Assembly (NCBI RefSeq): GCF_003569005.1
Contig: NZ_BCUR01000004.1
Coordinates: 2,083,111 to 2,147,110, forward strand
DNA: 64,000 bases
Origin: Vibrio superstes
Lineage (GTDB): Bacteria > Pseudomonadota > Gammaproteobacteria > Enterobacterales > Vibrionaceae
Direction: 5' to 3'
The notes under the pieces are model-generated. The model saw only the letters and a program-made list of their open reading frames with translations, made no database searches and was not told the DNA's origin. A program made the translations under genes and the position numbers. Every line of letters starts with the position of its first letter. Position 1 is the stretch's first letter. Positions 17,659-25,511 of this stretch are shown one piece after another.

Positions 17659-19590
17659 TTAAGCGGCAGCCTGAGCCTGAAACTTACCCTTTTTTACTGC
17701 ATGACCACGCCACATCAGTAAGGTAATGGTAGAGATAACCGTACCAACAATGGCTGCACCAAACCAAATACCTGCGGCCATAAAGCTACCGATACCTGCA
17801 TCATGCAGTAAGAAGAGTGAGAAAATGCCTGCACCTGGAGTTGATAGCCCAATACCTGCAGCACCTACCATGGCACCTGTTACGACAGAGCCTAGAAGGA
17901 ATGAGCCGATTACGCGGATTGGATCTTCAATCGCCATTGGAATTGCACCCTCAGTGATACCAGCAAGGCCAAGTAGCCAAGTTGATTTACCCGTCTCAAT
18001 CTCAAAGTCTTTGAATAGGCGTGGAGCAATCATAGTTGAGGCTGTTACCGTGAACGCCGATACCATTTTCACTGAACCAAAGATTGCGTATGGGCCGTAA
18101 ACACCATTTGCCATTGCACCTAAACAGAATGCGTAAGCGGCTTTGTTTACAGGTCCACCAAGGTCGAAAGAAACAAACAAGCCAAGGATCGCGCCTAGCA
18201 ATAAGGCGTTTGTTCCAGACATACCATTTAGCCAATCCGTTAGGCCTTGGTTTAGCATGGCAACAGGCTTACCGATGACAAACAGCATCAGTGAACCCGC
18301 GATCAAGGTACCGATCACTGGGTATAGGTAGAAGGTTAGGAAACCATTAAAAGCTGGACCTAAGCGAACGTTCTCTTTTACCCAGCGCATCACGTAACCG
18401 GCAATCAAGCCACCTACAACACCACCTAGGAAACCAGAACCGATTAGGTTTGCGGCAATGCCGGCTGCGAAACCAGGGCCTAGCGCAGGTTTATCAGCTA
18501 GTGAGTAAGCAGTATAAGCAGCCAGCACTGGCACCATTAGTGTGCCTAGAAGACCACCACCAAGCTTACGGTACATCCATAACCAAGAATCTTTTGTAGC
18601 GTAGAGCTCTTGCAGGTCAAAAATTTGGGCAATAAGAACGGCGACCGCAAGAACAGTACCACCAGCAACGATCAAAGGAACCGCGTAAGAGATACCTGAC
18701 AATAACGCTTGTTTAAGTTCTGTCTTCAAAGGCAATTTCTTCGGCGCATCATCGACTGCGACTGCAGCATCAGCACTGCGCCCAGCCTTACCGGCTTCGA
18801 CTGCTTCATTAAGGATGCGCTCTGAATGCTTGATTGGTTCTGCAACAGGAACCTCTATTCTAGGAATGCCGTTAAAGCGCTCACTTTCTTTAATTGCTAC
18901 TTCAGCAGCAAACACTACAGCGGTTGCATTATTTAGTTGCTGTGCAGTCAAGCGGTCTTCAATACCATTTGCACCCTGCTTTTCGACATAAACTTTATAA
19001 CCAAGCTTTTTGCCTGTTTTTTCAAGGTACTCAGCAGCCATATAGGTATGTGCAATACCTGCAGGGCAAGCCGTCACAGCAACAATTGTTGGCGCATCAG
19101 CATCAATAATGTCTTGTTCTTGTGCCTCTGACGCATCTTCATTGCTCAGCAAAGCCATAATTTGTTCTACATTTGTAGCATCAAGAACAGCTTCACGAAC
19201 TTCATCATCAACGAGTGTCGTTGTCAGCTCTGTAAGCAAATGCATGTGGGTGGAACCCGCTTCCGCATTCGGGATCGCAATCAAGAAGATAAGATTTACA
19301 TCCTCGTCTTCATCAAGCCCTTTCCACTTCAAATCTTCCTTTAGTGTTGCTACTGCAAAGGCAGCTTCTTTTACTGCGTCTGTTTTACCATGAGGTACAG
19401 CAAGGCCTTCTCCCAGGGCTGTTGGGCCTTGTTCTTCGCGAGCAAATACCGCTTTTAGATACTCGTCTTTATTATGTAGTTTTCCTTGCTGATTTAGTTG
19501 TTCAGCAAGTGCTTCAATCGCTTCATTACGACTTGTAAATGTCGTTTGTAGGGTAATCAGCGATGAGTTGGTCAGAGATGTCAAATTCAT
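17659..19590 (-). CDS. mngA: PTS 2-O-alpha-mannosyl-D-glycerate transporter, EIIABC (MngA)
   Basis: A 643-residue fructose-family PTS permease with three fused domains: EIIA at about 5-150 (phosphohistidine His67 in GLAVPHGKTDA), EIIB at about 167-265 (phosphocysteine Cys175 in VTACPAGIAHTYMAAE), and the membrane EIIC from about 290 to the end (first segment ISYAVPLIVAGGTVLAVAVLIAQ). Such a fusion takes up and phosphorylates its sugar; adjacency to mngB, glycerate kinase and mngR identifies the substrate as mannosylglycerate, a compatible solute of some marine algae and microbes. It is the first gene of the operon, expressed from the region shared with mngR. Without context it could be called a fructose PTS. 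Confidence 0.92.
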   Translation of the reverse strand: MNLTSLTNSSLITLQTTFTSRNEAIEALAEQLNQQGKLHNKDEYLKAVFAREEQGPTALGEGLAVPHGKTDAVKEAAFAVATLKEDLKWKGLDEDEDVNLIFLIAIPNAEAGSTHMHLLTELTTTLVDDEVREAVLDATNVEQIMALLSNEDASEAQEQDIIDADAPTIVAVTACPAGIAHTYMAAEYLEKTGKKLGYKVYVEKQGANGIEDRLTAQQLNNATAVVFAAEVAIKESERFNGIPRIEVPVAEPIKHSERILNEAVEAGKAGRSADAAVAVDDAPKKLPLKTELKQALLSGISYAVPLIVAGGTVLAVAVLIAQIFDLQELYATKDSWLWMYRKLGGGLLGTLMVPVLAAYTAYSLADKPALGPGFAAGIAANLIGSGFLGGVVGGLIAGYVMRWVKENVRLGPAFNGFLTFYLYPVIGTLIAGSLMLFVIGKPVAMLNQGLTDWLNGMSGTNALLLGAILGLFVSFDLGGPVNKAAYAFCLGAMANGVYGPYAIFGSVKMVSAFTVTASTMIAPRLFKDFEIETGKSTWLLGLAGITEGAIPMAIEDPIRVIGSFLLGSVVTGAMVGAAGIGLSTPGAGIFSLFLLHDAGIGSFMAAGIWFGAAIVGTVISTITLLMWRGHAVKKGKFQAQAAA

Positions 19591-19941
19591 AACGTATGTC
19601 CCAATGTCTCAATGTTTGACTGTCTATTTACGTACAGTGCTTCCGTACAACAGTGAGACAATAATACCTTTTAAATACAAATAAACCGTGACCAAGATCT
19701 CACGTGCAGGAATATATGTATTGTATTTGTATTGCTTGGTTTCTCCATATTTGTAAACTAATACTTGTTTTAGTCAGTTTAAATCGTATTATGCTAGCTA
19801 AATAGAGAAGATTTACTGGATATCATAGCCTATGTGAGTGAGTAAAACGGTTACTCCGATCATATCTATGGATATCTTTCGTTTCTCCATGAAGAATATG
19901 TATTCTTTCTCATTACATTTGTATTGTCTGTAGAGGTTTTA
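19591..19941. promoter_or_regulatory. Divergent mngA/mngR promoter region with repeated candidate MngR operators
   Basis: The 351-base region between mngA and mngR carries a repeated nonamer: AATACAAAT at 19674-19682 (inverse orientation), ATATGTATT at 19714-19722, ATTTGTATT at 19725-19733, ATATGTATT at 19896-19904 and ATTTGTATT at 19917-19925. The first three flank the mngA side and the last two sit just before the mngR start. The arrangement suggests binding sites for the GntR-type repressor MngR controlling both its own gene and the operon. That the motif is the MngR site is inference. Confidence 0.6.
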
Positions 19942-20661
19942 ATGGCAAGATTGCCAATGTATCGTCAAATTGCTGATGCTATTCGTGAAAAGATCAGCAC
20001 AGGTGAGTATAAAGTCGGCGAAGCTCTTCCTACCGAAGCTCAACTTCGTGAAGAATTTTCAGTTAGTCGAGTGACAGTAAGACAAGCTATCAAGCTGTTG
20101 GTGGAGAGTGAAGAACTTGAAAGCATTCAAGGTAGCGGCACTTACGTTAAAGAAAGCAAAGTGAACTATGACATTGATCAACAGAGTAGTTTCGCAGAAA
20201 AGTGGGCCCACCTAGAAGGAGTCACTCACAGCAATGTGCTTGCATTTGAGATACAACCCGCTTCGCTAAGCATCGCTGATATCCTAGAGATCAACGAAAA
20301 AGAGATGGTGTTTTACATCAAGCGTGTCCGCTTCTTAAATGATCAGCCTATTACCGTTGAAGAGACATGGATGCCAACGGAGATGTTCCCTGATCTTACC
20401 TATCAAGTAATGCAAGGCTCTAAGTATGACTTTATAGAAAAGCAAAAAGGCATGGTGATAGATCGTAGTGAGCAAGAGCTGATCCCTATCCTGCCACAAC
20501 AAGATATCGCTGATCTGCTTAATATTGATGCTGCACTGCCAATTATAGAAAAGCGTACTCGTGGGCATTTGCACGATGACACAGTGTTTGAGTACAGTCG
20601 GAACTATTTCACAACAAATGACTACAAGTTCAAACTTATAGCTAAACGTCAGCGCCCATAA
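19942..20661 (+). CDS. mngR: GntR-family transcriptional repressor MngR
   Basis: A 239-residue GntR regulator of the HutC subfamily: N-terminal winged helix (RLPMYRQIADAIREKIS, LPTEAQLREEFSVSRVTVRQAI, IQGSGTYV) and a C-terminal UTRA ligand-binding domain from about residue 85. MngR in Escherichia coli represses mngAB; here the gene is divergent from mngA, the usual layout. The start is placed at the ATG following TAGAGG; an upstream in-frame TTG at 19924 would place the start within a repeated operator-like motif and is unlikely. The inducer is probably phosphorylated or free mannosylglycerate (inference from family). Confidence 0.92.
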   Translation: MARLPMYRQIADAIREKISTGEYKVGEALPTEAQLREEFSVSRVTVRQAIKLLVESEELESIQGSGTYVKESKVNYDIDQQSSFAEKWAHLEGVTHSNVLAFEIQPASLSIADILEINEKEMVFYIKRVRFLNDQPITVEETWMPTEMFPDLTYQVMQGSKYDFIEKQKGMVIDRSEQELIPILPQQDIADLLNIDAALPIIEKRTRGHLHDDTVFEYSRNYFTTNDYKFKLIAKRQRP

Positions 20662-20788
20662 CAGGTTCGCTTTTTAGCGTGTATGAATGAAGCATTAAAT
20701 GCATAAGCTTTTTACTGGCACCTAAATCGCACCCAGTACATTTGCTGATTGATGTAACCAATTAATAGACAAAGAAAAAGAGGTAAAG

Positions 20789-20864
20789 TGGCGTCCCCTA
20801 CAGGATTCGAACCTGTGTCTAAGGCTTAGGAGGCCCTTGTTCTATCCAGCTGAACTAAGGGGAC
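20789..20864 (-). tRNA. tRNA-Arg (anticodon CCU)
   Basis: On the minus strand the sequence folds as a complete 76-base tRNA including the encoded CCA end. The acceptor stem is GTCCCCT/AGGGGAC with discriminator G; the anticodon stem-loop is AGGGC-CTCCTAA-GCCTT, giving anticodon CCU, which reads AGG; the T arm contains GGTTCGAATCC. A plausible promoter (TTGGGA, 18 bases, TATGGT) lies in 20875-20925. No integrase or att-site duplication was seen beside it. Confidence 0.96.
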
Positions 20865-20943
20865 GTAACAATATGTTTACCATAGCTTTTCTAAGGCAAC
20901 AATCCCAAGTTATTTAGGTGGTGTGTTTTTGTTCAATTAAAGG

Positions 20944-21486
20944 CTAACACTTTGAACACGATCGATTCTTGGTGTGATAATCGACAAGCTCTCCCTGCTC
21001 ATTGACTGAGAAATTACAGCACTGATTGAATACCTCGAATAAAAGTCTTCGCCCTTTCTGTACTCTCGACTTTAGCGTTGAGTAAGCCACACCTATTTGC
21101 TGAGCATACTCTTTCTGCGATATCCCTTCTATCTCAATAGCAGTAAGCAGTTTAGCCTCTTCTTCAGGTAAAGCTTGAATAAAGGGAATCACGCAATGGG
21201 TCATCTGCTGGTATAAGCTTTTCTCTATATGTTCATACCAAAGGTCATCAGGATCAAAATTGTCTTTTTTAGATCTAGAACGATAGAAGTCAATAACCGC
21301 TCGATTGGCGACCTGAAAAAGCCATGGCTTCAATTTATTAACGTCTTCAATACGATGCAAGTTTTGATGAGTCTTGAGCATAATTTCTTGCAATAGATCA
21401 TCGACATCATCCGCATTTGAAACATGCTTTAGTAAGAACGCCTTAAGGGTCGTCTGATACTCAGACCAAATAGCTTCTATCTTCAT
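20944..21486 (-). CDS. sigZ: RNA polymerase sigma factor, SigZ-like (ECF/sigma-70 family)
   Basis: A 180-residue ECF-type sigma factor: region 2 is visible as ADDVDDLLQEIMLKTHQNL and LKPWLFQVANRAVIDFYRSR (about residues 25-72), and region 4 as LPEEEAKLLTAIEIEGISQKEYAQQIGVAYSTLKSRVQKGRR (about 108-148). The tail carries Cys156, Cys157, Cys177 and Cys180 (QCC and SCSKC). It resembles the SigZ group, which often lacks a neighbouring anti-sigma gene, as here. It follows the GST-like gene by 55 bases and has a strong AAAGGA ribosome site, so the two are probably one operon. Its regulon is unknown; the cysteine tail suggests metal or redox control (inference). Confidence 0.85.
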   Translation of the reverse strand: MKIEAIWSEYQTTLKAFLLKHVSNADDVDDLLQEIMLKTHQNLHRIEDVNKLKPWLFQVANRAVIDFYRSRSKKDNFDPDDLWYEHIEKSLYQQMTHCVIPFIQALPEEEAKLLTAIEIEGISQKEYAQQIGVAYSTLKSRVQKGRRLLFEVFNQCCNFSVNEQGELVDYHTKNRSCSKC

Positions 21487-21541
21487 TGTTTTCCTTTGTG
21501 AATCAAAGCCCCTTCATAAGAGGTTCTTGCTTTTATCGATC

Positions 21542-22240
21542 TTAACAACAACTGGCGTTTGTTCTACACCCTTTAGGCTCGGCGATATTTTTGCTTTCCG
21601 CAAGATAAGTATTCTTTAAGTAAAAACTCTTAAACGCAATCTCAAAATCGCCTGATACCGTCTGTTCAACAAGCCCAGAACTCAATATACTCTTTTGCCA
21701 TGTCTGAGCCTTTGGCAAACCACACAAGAAATCGTAACCACTATGCTGTTTAATAATATGCGCTCTATGAAGCAAAGGTAACCAAGCAATATCGATGTTA
21801 CTTATATCGTTTGATTTAAAGAAGGCGAAGTTAGGGTCTAGCTTTTTCTCTACTTTATTAAATGCTGCAATTAACTTTTCAGAACGCTGCTCTAAGATAT
21901 CTGCACTCTTGCTACTCATCGCCCCACATTGCGGAAGATAATGCTTCGTACCCAAATAACTCCAAGCTCTGTCTAGTGCACGCTGCTCGTTACTCACATT
22001 CTCTTCAAGTGGGCCATATTCATCTTCTATATATTCAACGATAGCATCAGACTCAAACAATGCCGTATCCGATTCCGTAATCAATACCGGTACCTGTCCA
22101 TTAGGAGAAAGATCTAAAAACCACTGTGTCTTTTCCTTAAGACTAATGTATTCAATCTCAAACGGAATGCCTTTGGCCGCTAGAGCACCTGTCACTCGTT
22201 GAACAAAAGGGCAGATTTTAAAACTGACTATCTTTAACAT
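21542..22240 (-). CDS. Glutathione S-transferase family protein with cysteine-rich tail
   Basis: A 232-residue protein with an N-terminal thioredoxin-like GST domain: KICPFVQRVTGALAAKGIPFE with the catalytic-type Cys10, then LSPNGQVPVLI (cis-Pro) and ALFESDAIVEYIEDEY (glutathione-binding Ser/Glu). The remaining helical domain is atypical. The C-terminus is KGCRTNASCC (Cys225, Cys231, Cys232). The Cys at the active site suggests an omega- or glutaredoxin-like thiol transferase rather than a conjugating enzyme. It is followed by sigZ in the same direction, so it may be both a target and a partner of that sigma factor. The substrate cannot be told from the sequence. Confidence 0.82.
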   Translation of the reverse strand: MLKIVSFKICPFVQRVTGALAAKGIPFEIEYISLKEKTQWFLDLSPNGQVPVLITESDTALFESDAIVEYIEDEYGPLEENVSNEQRALDRAWSYLGTKHYLPQCGAMSSKSADILEQRSEKLIAAFNKVEKKLDPNFAFFKSNDISNIDIAWLPLLHRAHIIKQHSGYDFLCGLPKAQTWQKSILSSGLVEQTVSGDFEIAFKSFYLKNTYLAESKNIAEPKGCRTNASCC

Positions 22241-22441
22241 GTTTCACTCTCTTAGTAGTTATCTAACCTCTATAAGACGGAGTGAGTAAGTAAAAGACGA
22301 CAACTATCTGAGCTTTTTTCTGAAACTAGCCTCTTATTCAAGCTAACTATCTGACAAAACAAGGACTATTCTTCTGTACAGGTAGACACATCTTGTTTCA
22401 TAATCTCGGCTTTTAATCAGCCAAAGCTATCAGGACATTGA

Positions 22442-23029
22442 ATGGATACTATATCAGCCGCTGTGATGCTATTTCTTATCATGGACCCTATGGGCAACCT
22501 GCCCATCTTTACGTCATTACTAAAACATATTGATAAGAAACGACGTCGCCTTGTATTGATTCGTGAACTAGTAATAGCGCTCGTGGTGATGTTCCTGTTC
22601 CTATTCGCCGGTGAACAGATCCTCACTTTCCTAGGCTTGGACAAAGAAGCCGTCTCAATTTCCGGGGCTATCATTCTATTTTTGATCAGCCTGAAAATGA
22701 TCTTTCCACCGGAAGGTGGCCTAGGTGCTAGCTTAGGCGCGGGCGAAGAGCCCTTAATAGTGCCATTAGCTATTCCAATGATGGCGGGGCCGTCTATTAT
22801 CGCGACCTTAATCTTGCTTGCTCATCAAGACCCACACCGCATGATGGATTGGTCATTAGCTCTCGTTGGTGCATGGCTAGCCTCTGCTGTGATCTTAATG
22901 TTCTCAGAGCTATTCCAGCGTATCGTCGGCGAAAAGGGCCTAAAGGCTGTTGAACGATTAATGGGAATGCTACTGCTAATGATCGCGGTTCAGATGTTCT
23001 TGAACGGCATTGAAAGCTACCTCGGTTAA
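22442..23029 (+). CDS. yhgN: MarC-family membrane protein YhgN
   Basis: A 195-residue inner-membrane protein with six predicted spans and MarC family features: MDPMGNLPIFTSLLKH near the N-terminus, KRRRLVLIRELVIALVVM, and PLAIPMMAGPSIIATLI. It is close to YhgN of Escherichia coli. The family was once linked to multiple antibiotic resistance but its transport function is not established. It stands alone, divergent from the GST gene; the 200-base space between them holds both promoters. Confidence 0.88.
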   Translation: MDTISAAVMLFLIMDPMGNLPIFTSLLKHIDKKRRRLVLIRELVIALVVMFLFLFAGEQILTFLGLDKEAVSISGAIILFLISLKMIFPPEGGLGASLGAGEEPLIVPLAIPMMAGPSIIATLILLAHQDPHRMMDWSLALVGAWLASAVILMFSELFQRIVGEKGLKAVERLMGMLLLMIAVQMFLNGIESYLG

Positions 23030-23051
23030 TCTCTAAACCAAATTGATTATT

Positions 23052-23084
23052 GCAAAATGAGTAAAAGTATTTTGCTCATTTTGC
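23052..23084 (+). repeat. Inverted repeat after yhgN
   Basis: Stem GCAAAATGAG/CTCATTTTGC with a 13-base loop starts 22 bases after the yhgN stop. No T-run follows on the plus strand (GGTTTAAG), so it is at best a weak terminator or a 3'-end stabilising hairpin. Confidence 0.5.
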
Positions 23085-23150
23085 GGTTTAAGACAATAGT
23101 CCTCGCTGATAGTCTAGCCTCAGTTTCCAAATCCATTAAGGCATTGACTC

Positions 23151-24254
23151 ATGACTTCAGCACTATTTGAACCTATCAAACTTGGCAATATCACTCTTAA
23201 GAATCGCATCGTAATGCCGCCAATGACTCGCTCTAGAGCCTCTCAGCCTGGCGATGTTGCAAACGAAATGATGGCAACCTACTACGGTCAGCGCTCTCAA
23301 GCCGGCCTCATCATCTCTGAAGGCACTCAAATCTCACCAATGGGCAAAGGCTACGCTTGGACCCCTGGTATCTATAGCAAAGAACAGATCGCAGGTTGGA
23401 AGAAGGTGACCGCTGCGGTGCATGACAATAGTGGTAAAATCTTCGCTCAGCTATGGCATGTAGGTCGCGTGACCCACCCAGATAACATTAATGGAAACCA
23501 ACCTATCTCTTCTTCAGCTATCAAGGCTGAGAACGTCAAGGTATTCATCGATAACGGTTCAGACGAACCCGGCTTTGTGGATGTGGTTGAGCCAAGAGAA
23601 ATGACCACTGCAGATATCAAAGATGTAGTCGCAGAGTTTCATCAAGCGGCGTTAAATGCACTAGAAGCTGGCTTTGATGGCATTGAGCTGCACGCAGCCA
23701 ATGGTTACCTAATCAATCAATTTATCGATTCTGAGTCGAATAACCGTACTGATGAATATGGTGGCAGCCTAGAGAACCGCTTACGCTTTTTGGACGAAGT
23801 AGTCGCAACATTGGTTGATGCTATTGGAGCAGACCGTGTAGGCGTGCGCCTAGCACCGCTGACCACCCTAAATGGCACAGTGGATGCGAACCCAGAACAT
23901 ACGTACACCGAAGCGGCTAAGCTATTGAACTCGCACAATATTGCCTACCTACACATTGCAGAGGTGGACTGGGACGATGCCCCTGATACGCCTAAGGCGT
24001 TTAAGCTTGCTCTGCGCGAGGCGTTCAAAAATACCTTGATCTACGCTGGTCGCTATAAAGCCGACACTGGCGCAAAAGCAATCGAAGAAGGATTGGCGGA
24101 TATGATCGGATTTGGCCGACCATTTGTGGCAAATCCTGATCTGCCAGAGAGAATTCAAATCGGTGCACCGCTAGCACAGCACGATCCAAACACCTTGTTT
24201 GGCGGCGGTGAAAAAGGACTTACTGACTACCCAACGTTCAGTCAAGAAAAATAG
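23151..24254 (+). CDS. nemA: Old yellow enzyme family alkene reductase NemA
   Basis: A 367-residue FMN-dependent alpha/beta barrel. Visible landmarks are MPPMTRSRA, IFAQLWHVGRVTHP, and the ligand-binding triad His181-Asn184-Tyr186 in GIELHAANGYLINQF, followed by TDEYGGSLENRLRF and the FMN phosphate site IYAGRY..GFGRPFVANPDL. NemA-type enzymes reduce electrophilic alkenes, nitro compounds and N-ethylmaleimide with NADPH, probably for detoxification. There is no neighbouring nemR regulator. Length normal. Confidence 0.93.
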   Translation: MTSALFEPIKLGNITLKNRIVMPPMTRSRASQPGDVANEMMATYYGQRSQAGLIISEGTQISPMGKGYAWTPGIYSKEQIAGWKKVTAAVHDNSGKIFAQLWHVGRVTHPDNINGNQPISSSAIKAENVKVFIDNGSDEPGFVDVVEPREMTTADIKDVVAEFHQAALNALEAGFDGIELHAANGYLINQFIDSESNNRTDEYGGSLENRLRFLDEVVATLVDAIGADRVGVRLAPLTTLNGTVDANPEHTYTEAAKLLNSHNIAYLHIAEVDWDDAPDTPKAFKLALREAFKNTLIYAGRYKADTGAKAIEEGLADMIGFGRPFVANPDLPERIQIGAPLAQHDPNTLFGGGEKGLTDYPTFSQEK

Positions 24255-24255
24255 C

Positions 24256-24308
24256 AAAAAGCCCCTATTGCCACTGCTCTTTCGAGTCACAGCAATAGGG
24301 GCTTTTTT
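24256..24308. terminator. Bidirectional terminator between nemA and the M20 peptidase
   Basis: AAAAAGCCCCTATTGC and GCAATAGGGGCTTTTTT form a long stem with A/T runs on both sides, fitting a terminator used by the convergent genes nemA (plus) and the peptidase (minus). Confidence 0.9.
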
Positions 24309-24320
24309 CAAATATAGTGC

Positions 24321-25445
24321 TTATAAACGATTCAGTACGTTCACTAGTAGATCGAGCCTTGGCTTGATGGTATCAATCAGAAGATACTCTTTATCCGAGT
24401 GAAGACCAGCGCCAGACGGCCCAAATCCATCCAGAGTTGGCGTGCCTACATTAGCGGTAAAGTTGCCATCTGATCCGCCACCCGCGTTCTCCCAGCCATA
24501 AACAAGATTCAGTTTATCTGCCTCAGCACTCACCATCTCAATCATCTGTTCTGTCGACGCTGTTGGGATCATAGCGGGCTTAAAGGCCAATCGCTTGACC
24601 TCCACTCGCGCGCCTTCCTCAAACGGTGTTAATGCCATCTGCTGCAGTTTTTGATGGATAGCTTCTGCTTCTTCATTATTCCAGAAGCGTAAATCGACAA
24701 TCGCCTTGGCGTAATCGGGAACCACATTAACAGCTACTCCCCCTTCAACCGTACCCACGTTCATTGTGGTGCCCGTCTCTAGGTTCACCATATCCTTAAT
24801 AGCCAATGACCAATGGCTTAGCTCGTAAATAGCCGATACGCCATCTTGCAGCGCCGAGCCTGCGTGGGATGCTACCCCGTGAAAGGTCAGCTCGTATTTT
24901 GCATTACCTTTACGAGAACGGATTAGGTTGCCGTTTGCTCGCGAGGCCTCACACACTAGCACTTTATTACTCTTACGGGCAAAAGACTCCACCCACTCTC
25001 GAGAATATCGCGAGCCAATCTCTTCATCGCTGTTCAGCGCAACAAGAATAGACAGCTTATCTCTTTGCTCAGAAGACAGCATTTGCAGTGCATACCATGC
25101 GCTTAAGATCCCGGACTTCATATCCGTCACACCAGGGCCATAGATCTTCTCACTATCAAAAGTAAGAGGACGCGCTGCTATTGTGCCGTCGGGAAATACC
25201 GTATCCATATGTCCGCAAAGCATCACATCGTAACGCTCGGCATTGGGCTTATTAGTGATTTCTAGACAAGGGCCTGCATCGCTATGAACGCTATGTCTGG
25301 TAACGTTAAACCCTATTTGCTCAAACATAGGAGTCAGCACATCCGCTACGTTAGCGATGCCCTGCGTGTTCGCACTGCCACAATCTATATTAACCAGTTT
25401 GGAAAGTTGCTCAATATAGGTATTTACGTCAAAAGAAACTGTCAT
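24321..25445 (-). CDS. M20 family metallopeptidase (glutamate carboxypeptidase-like)
   Basis: A 374-residue zinc peptidase. Metal and catalytic residues are visible: CGHMDTVFPDG (His79, Asp81), GPGVTDMKSG (Asp108), NSDEEIGS (Glu141, Glu142), CEASR, and GLHSDKEYL (last His ligand). The dimerisation domain insert is at about 180-290. It resembles carboxypeptidase G2-type enzymes, which remove C-terminal Glu or Asp from small conjugates. No signal peptide, so cytoplasmic. It lies 66 bases after the DcuC-type transporter on the same strand and is probably co-transcribed with it, suggesting hydrolysis of an imported amino-acid conjugate (inference). Confidence 0.88.
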   Translation of the reverse strand: MTVSFDVNTYIEQLSKLVNIDCGSANTQGIANVADVLTPMFEQIGFNVTRHSVHSDAGPCLEITNKPNAERYDVMLCGHMDTVFPDGTIAARPLTFDSEKIYGPGVTDMKSGILSAWYALQMLSSEQRDKLSILVALNSDEEIGSRYSREWVESFARKSNKVLVCEASRANGNLIRSRKGNAKYELTFHGVASHAGSALQDGVSAIYELSHWSLAIKDMVNLETGTTMNVGTVEGGVAVNVVPDYAKAIVDLRFWNNEEAEAIHQKLQQMALTPFEEGARVEVKRLAFKPAMIPTASTEQMIEMVSAEADKLNLVYGWENAGGGSDGNFTANVGTPTLDGFGPSGAGLHSDKEYLLIDTIKPRLDLLVNVLNRL

Positions 25446-25511
25446 GATACACCTCGAGAGAGCTCTCTAATTGAGATTAGAGAGCTTATTTGAATTGATT
25501 ACGCTGTCAGA

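Noticed and set aside
20789..20864. tRNA-Arg(CCU) as a possible genomic-island attachment site
   Set aside because: No integrase gene, direct repeat of the tRNA end or shift in composition was seen on either side; neighbours look like core genes.
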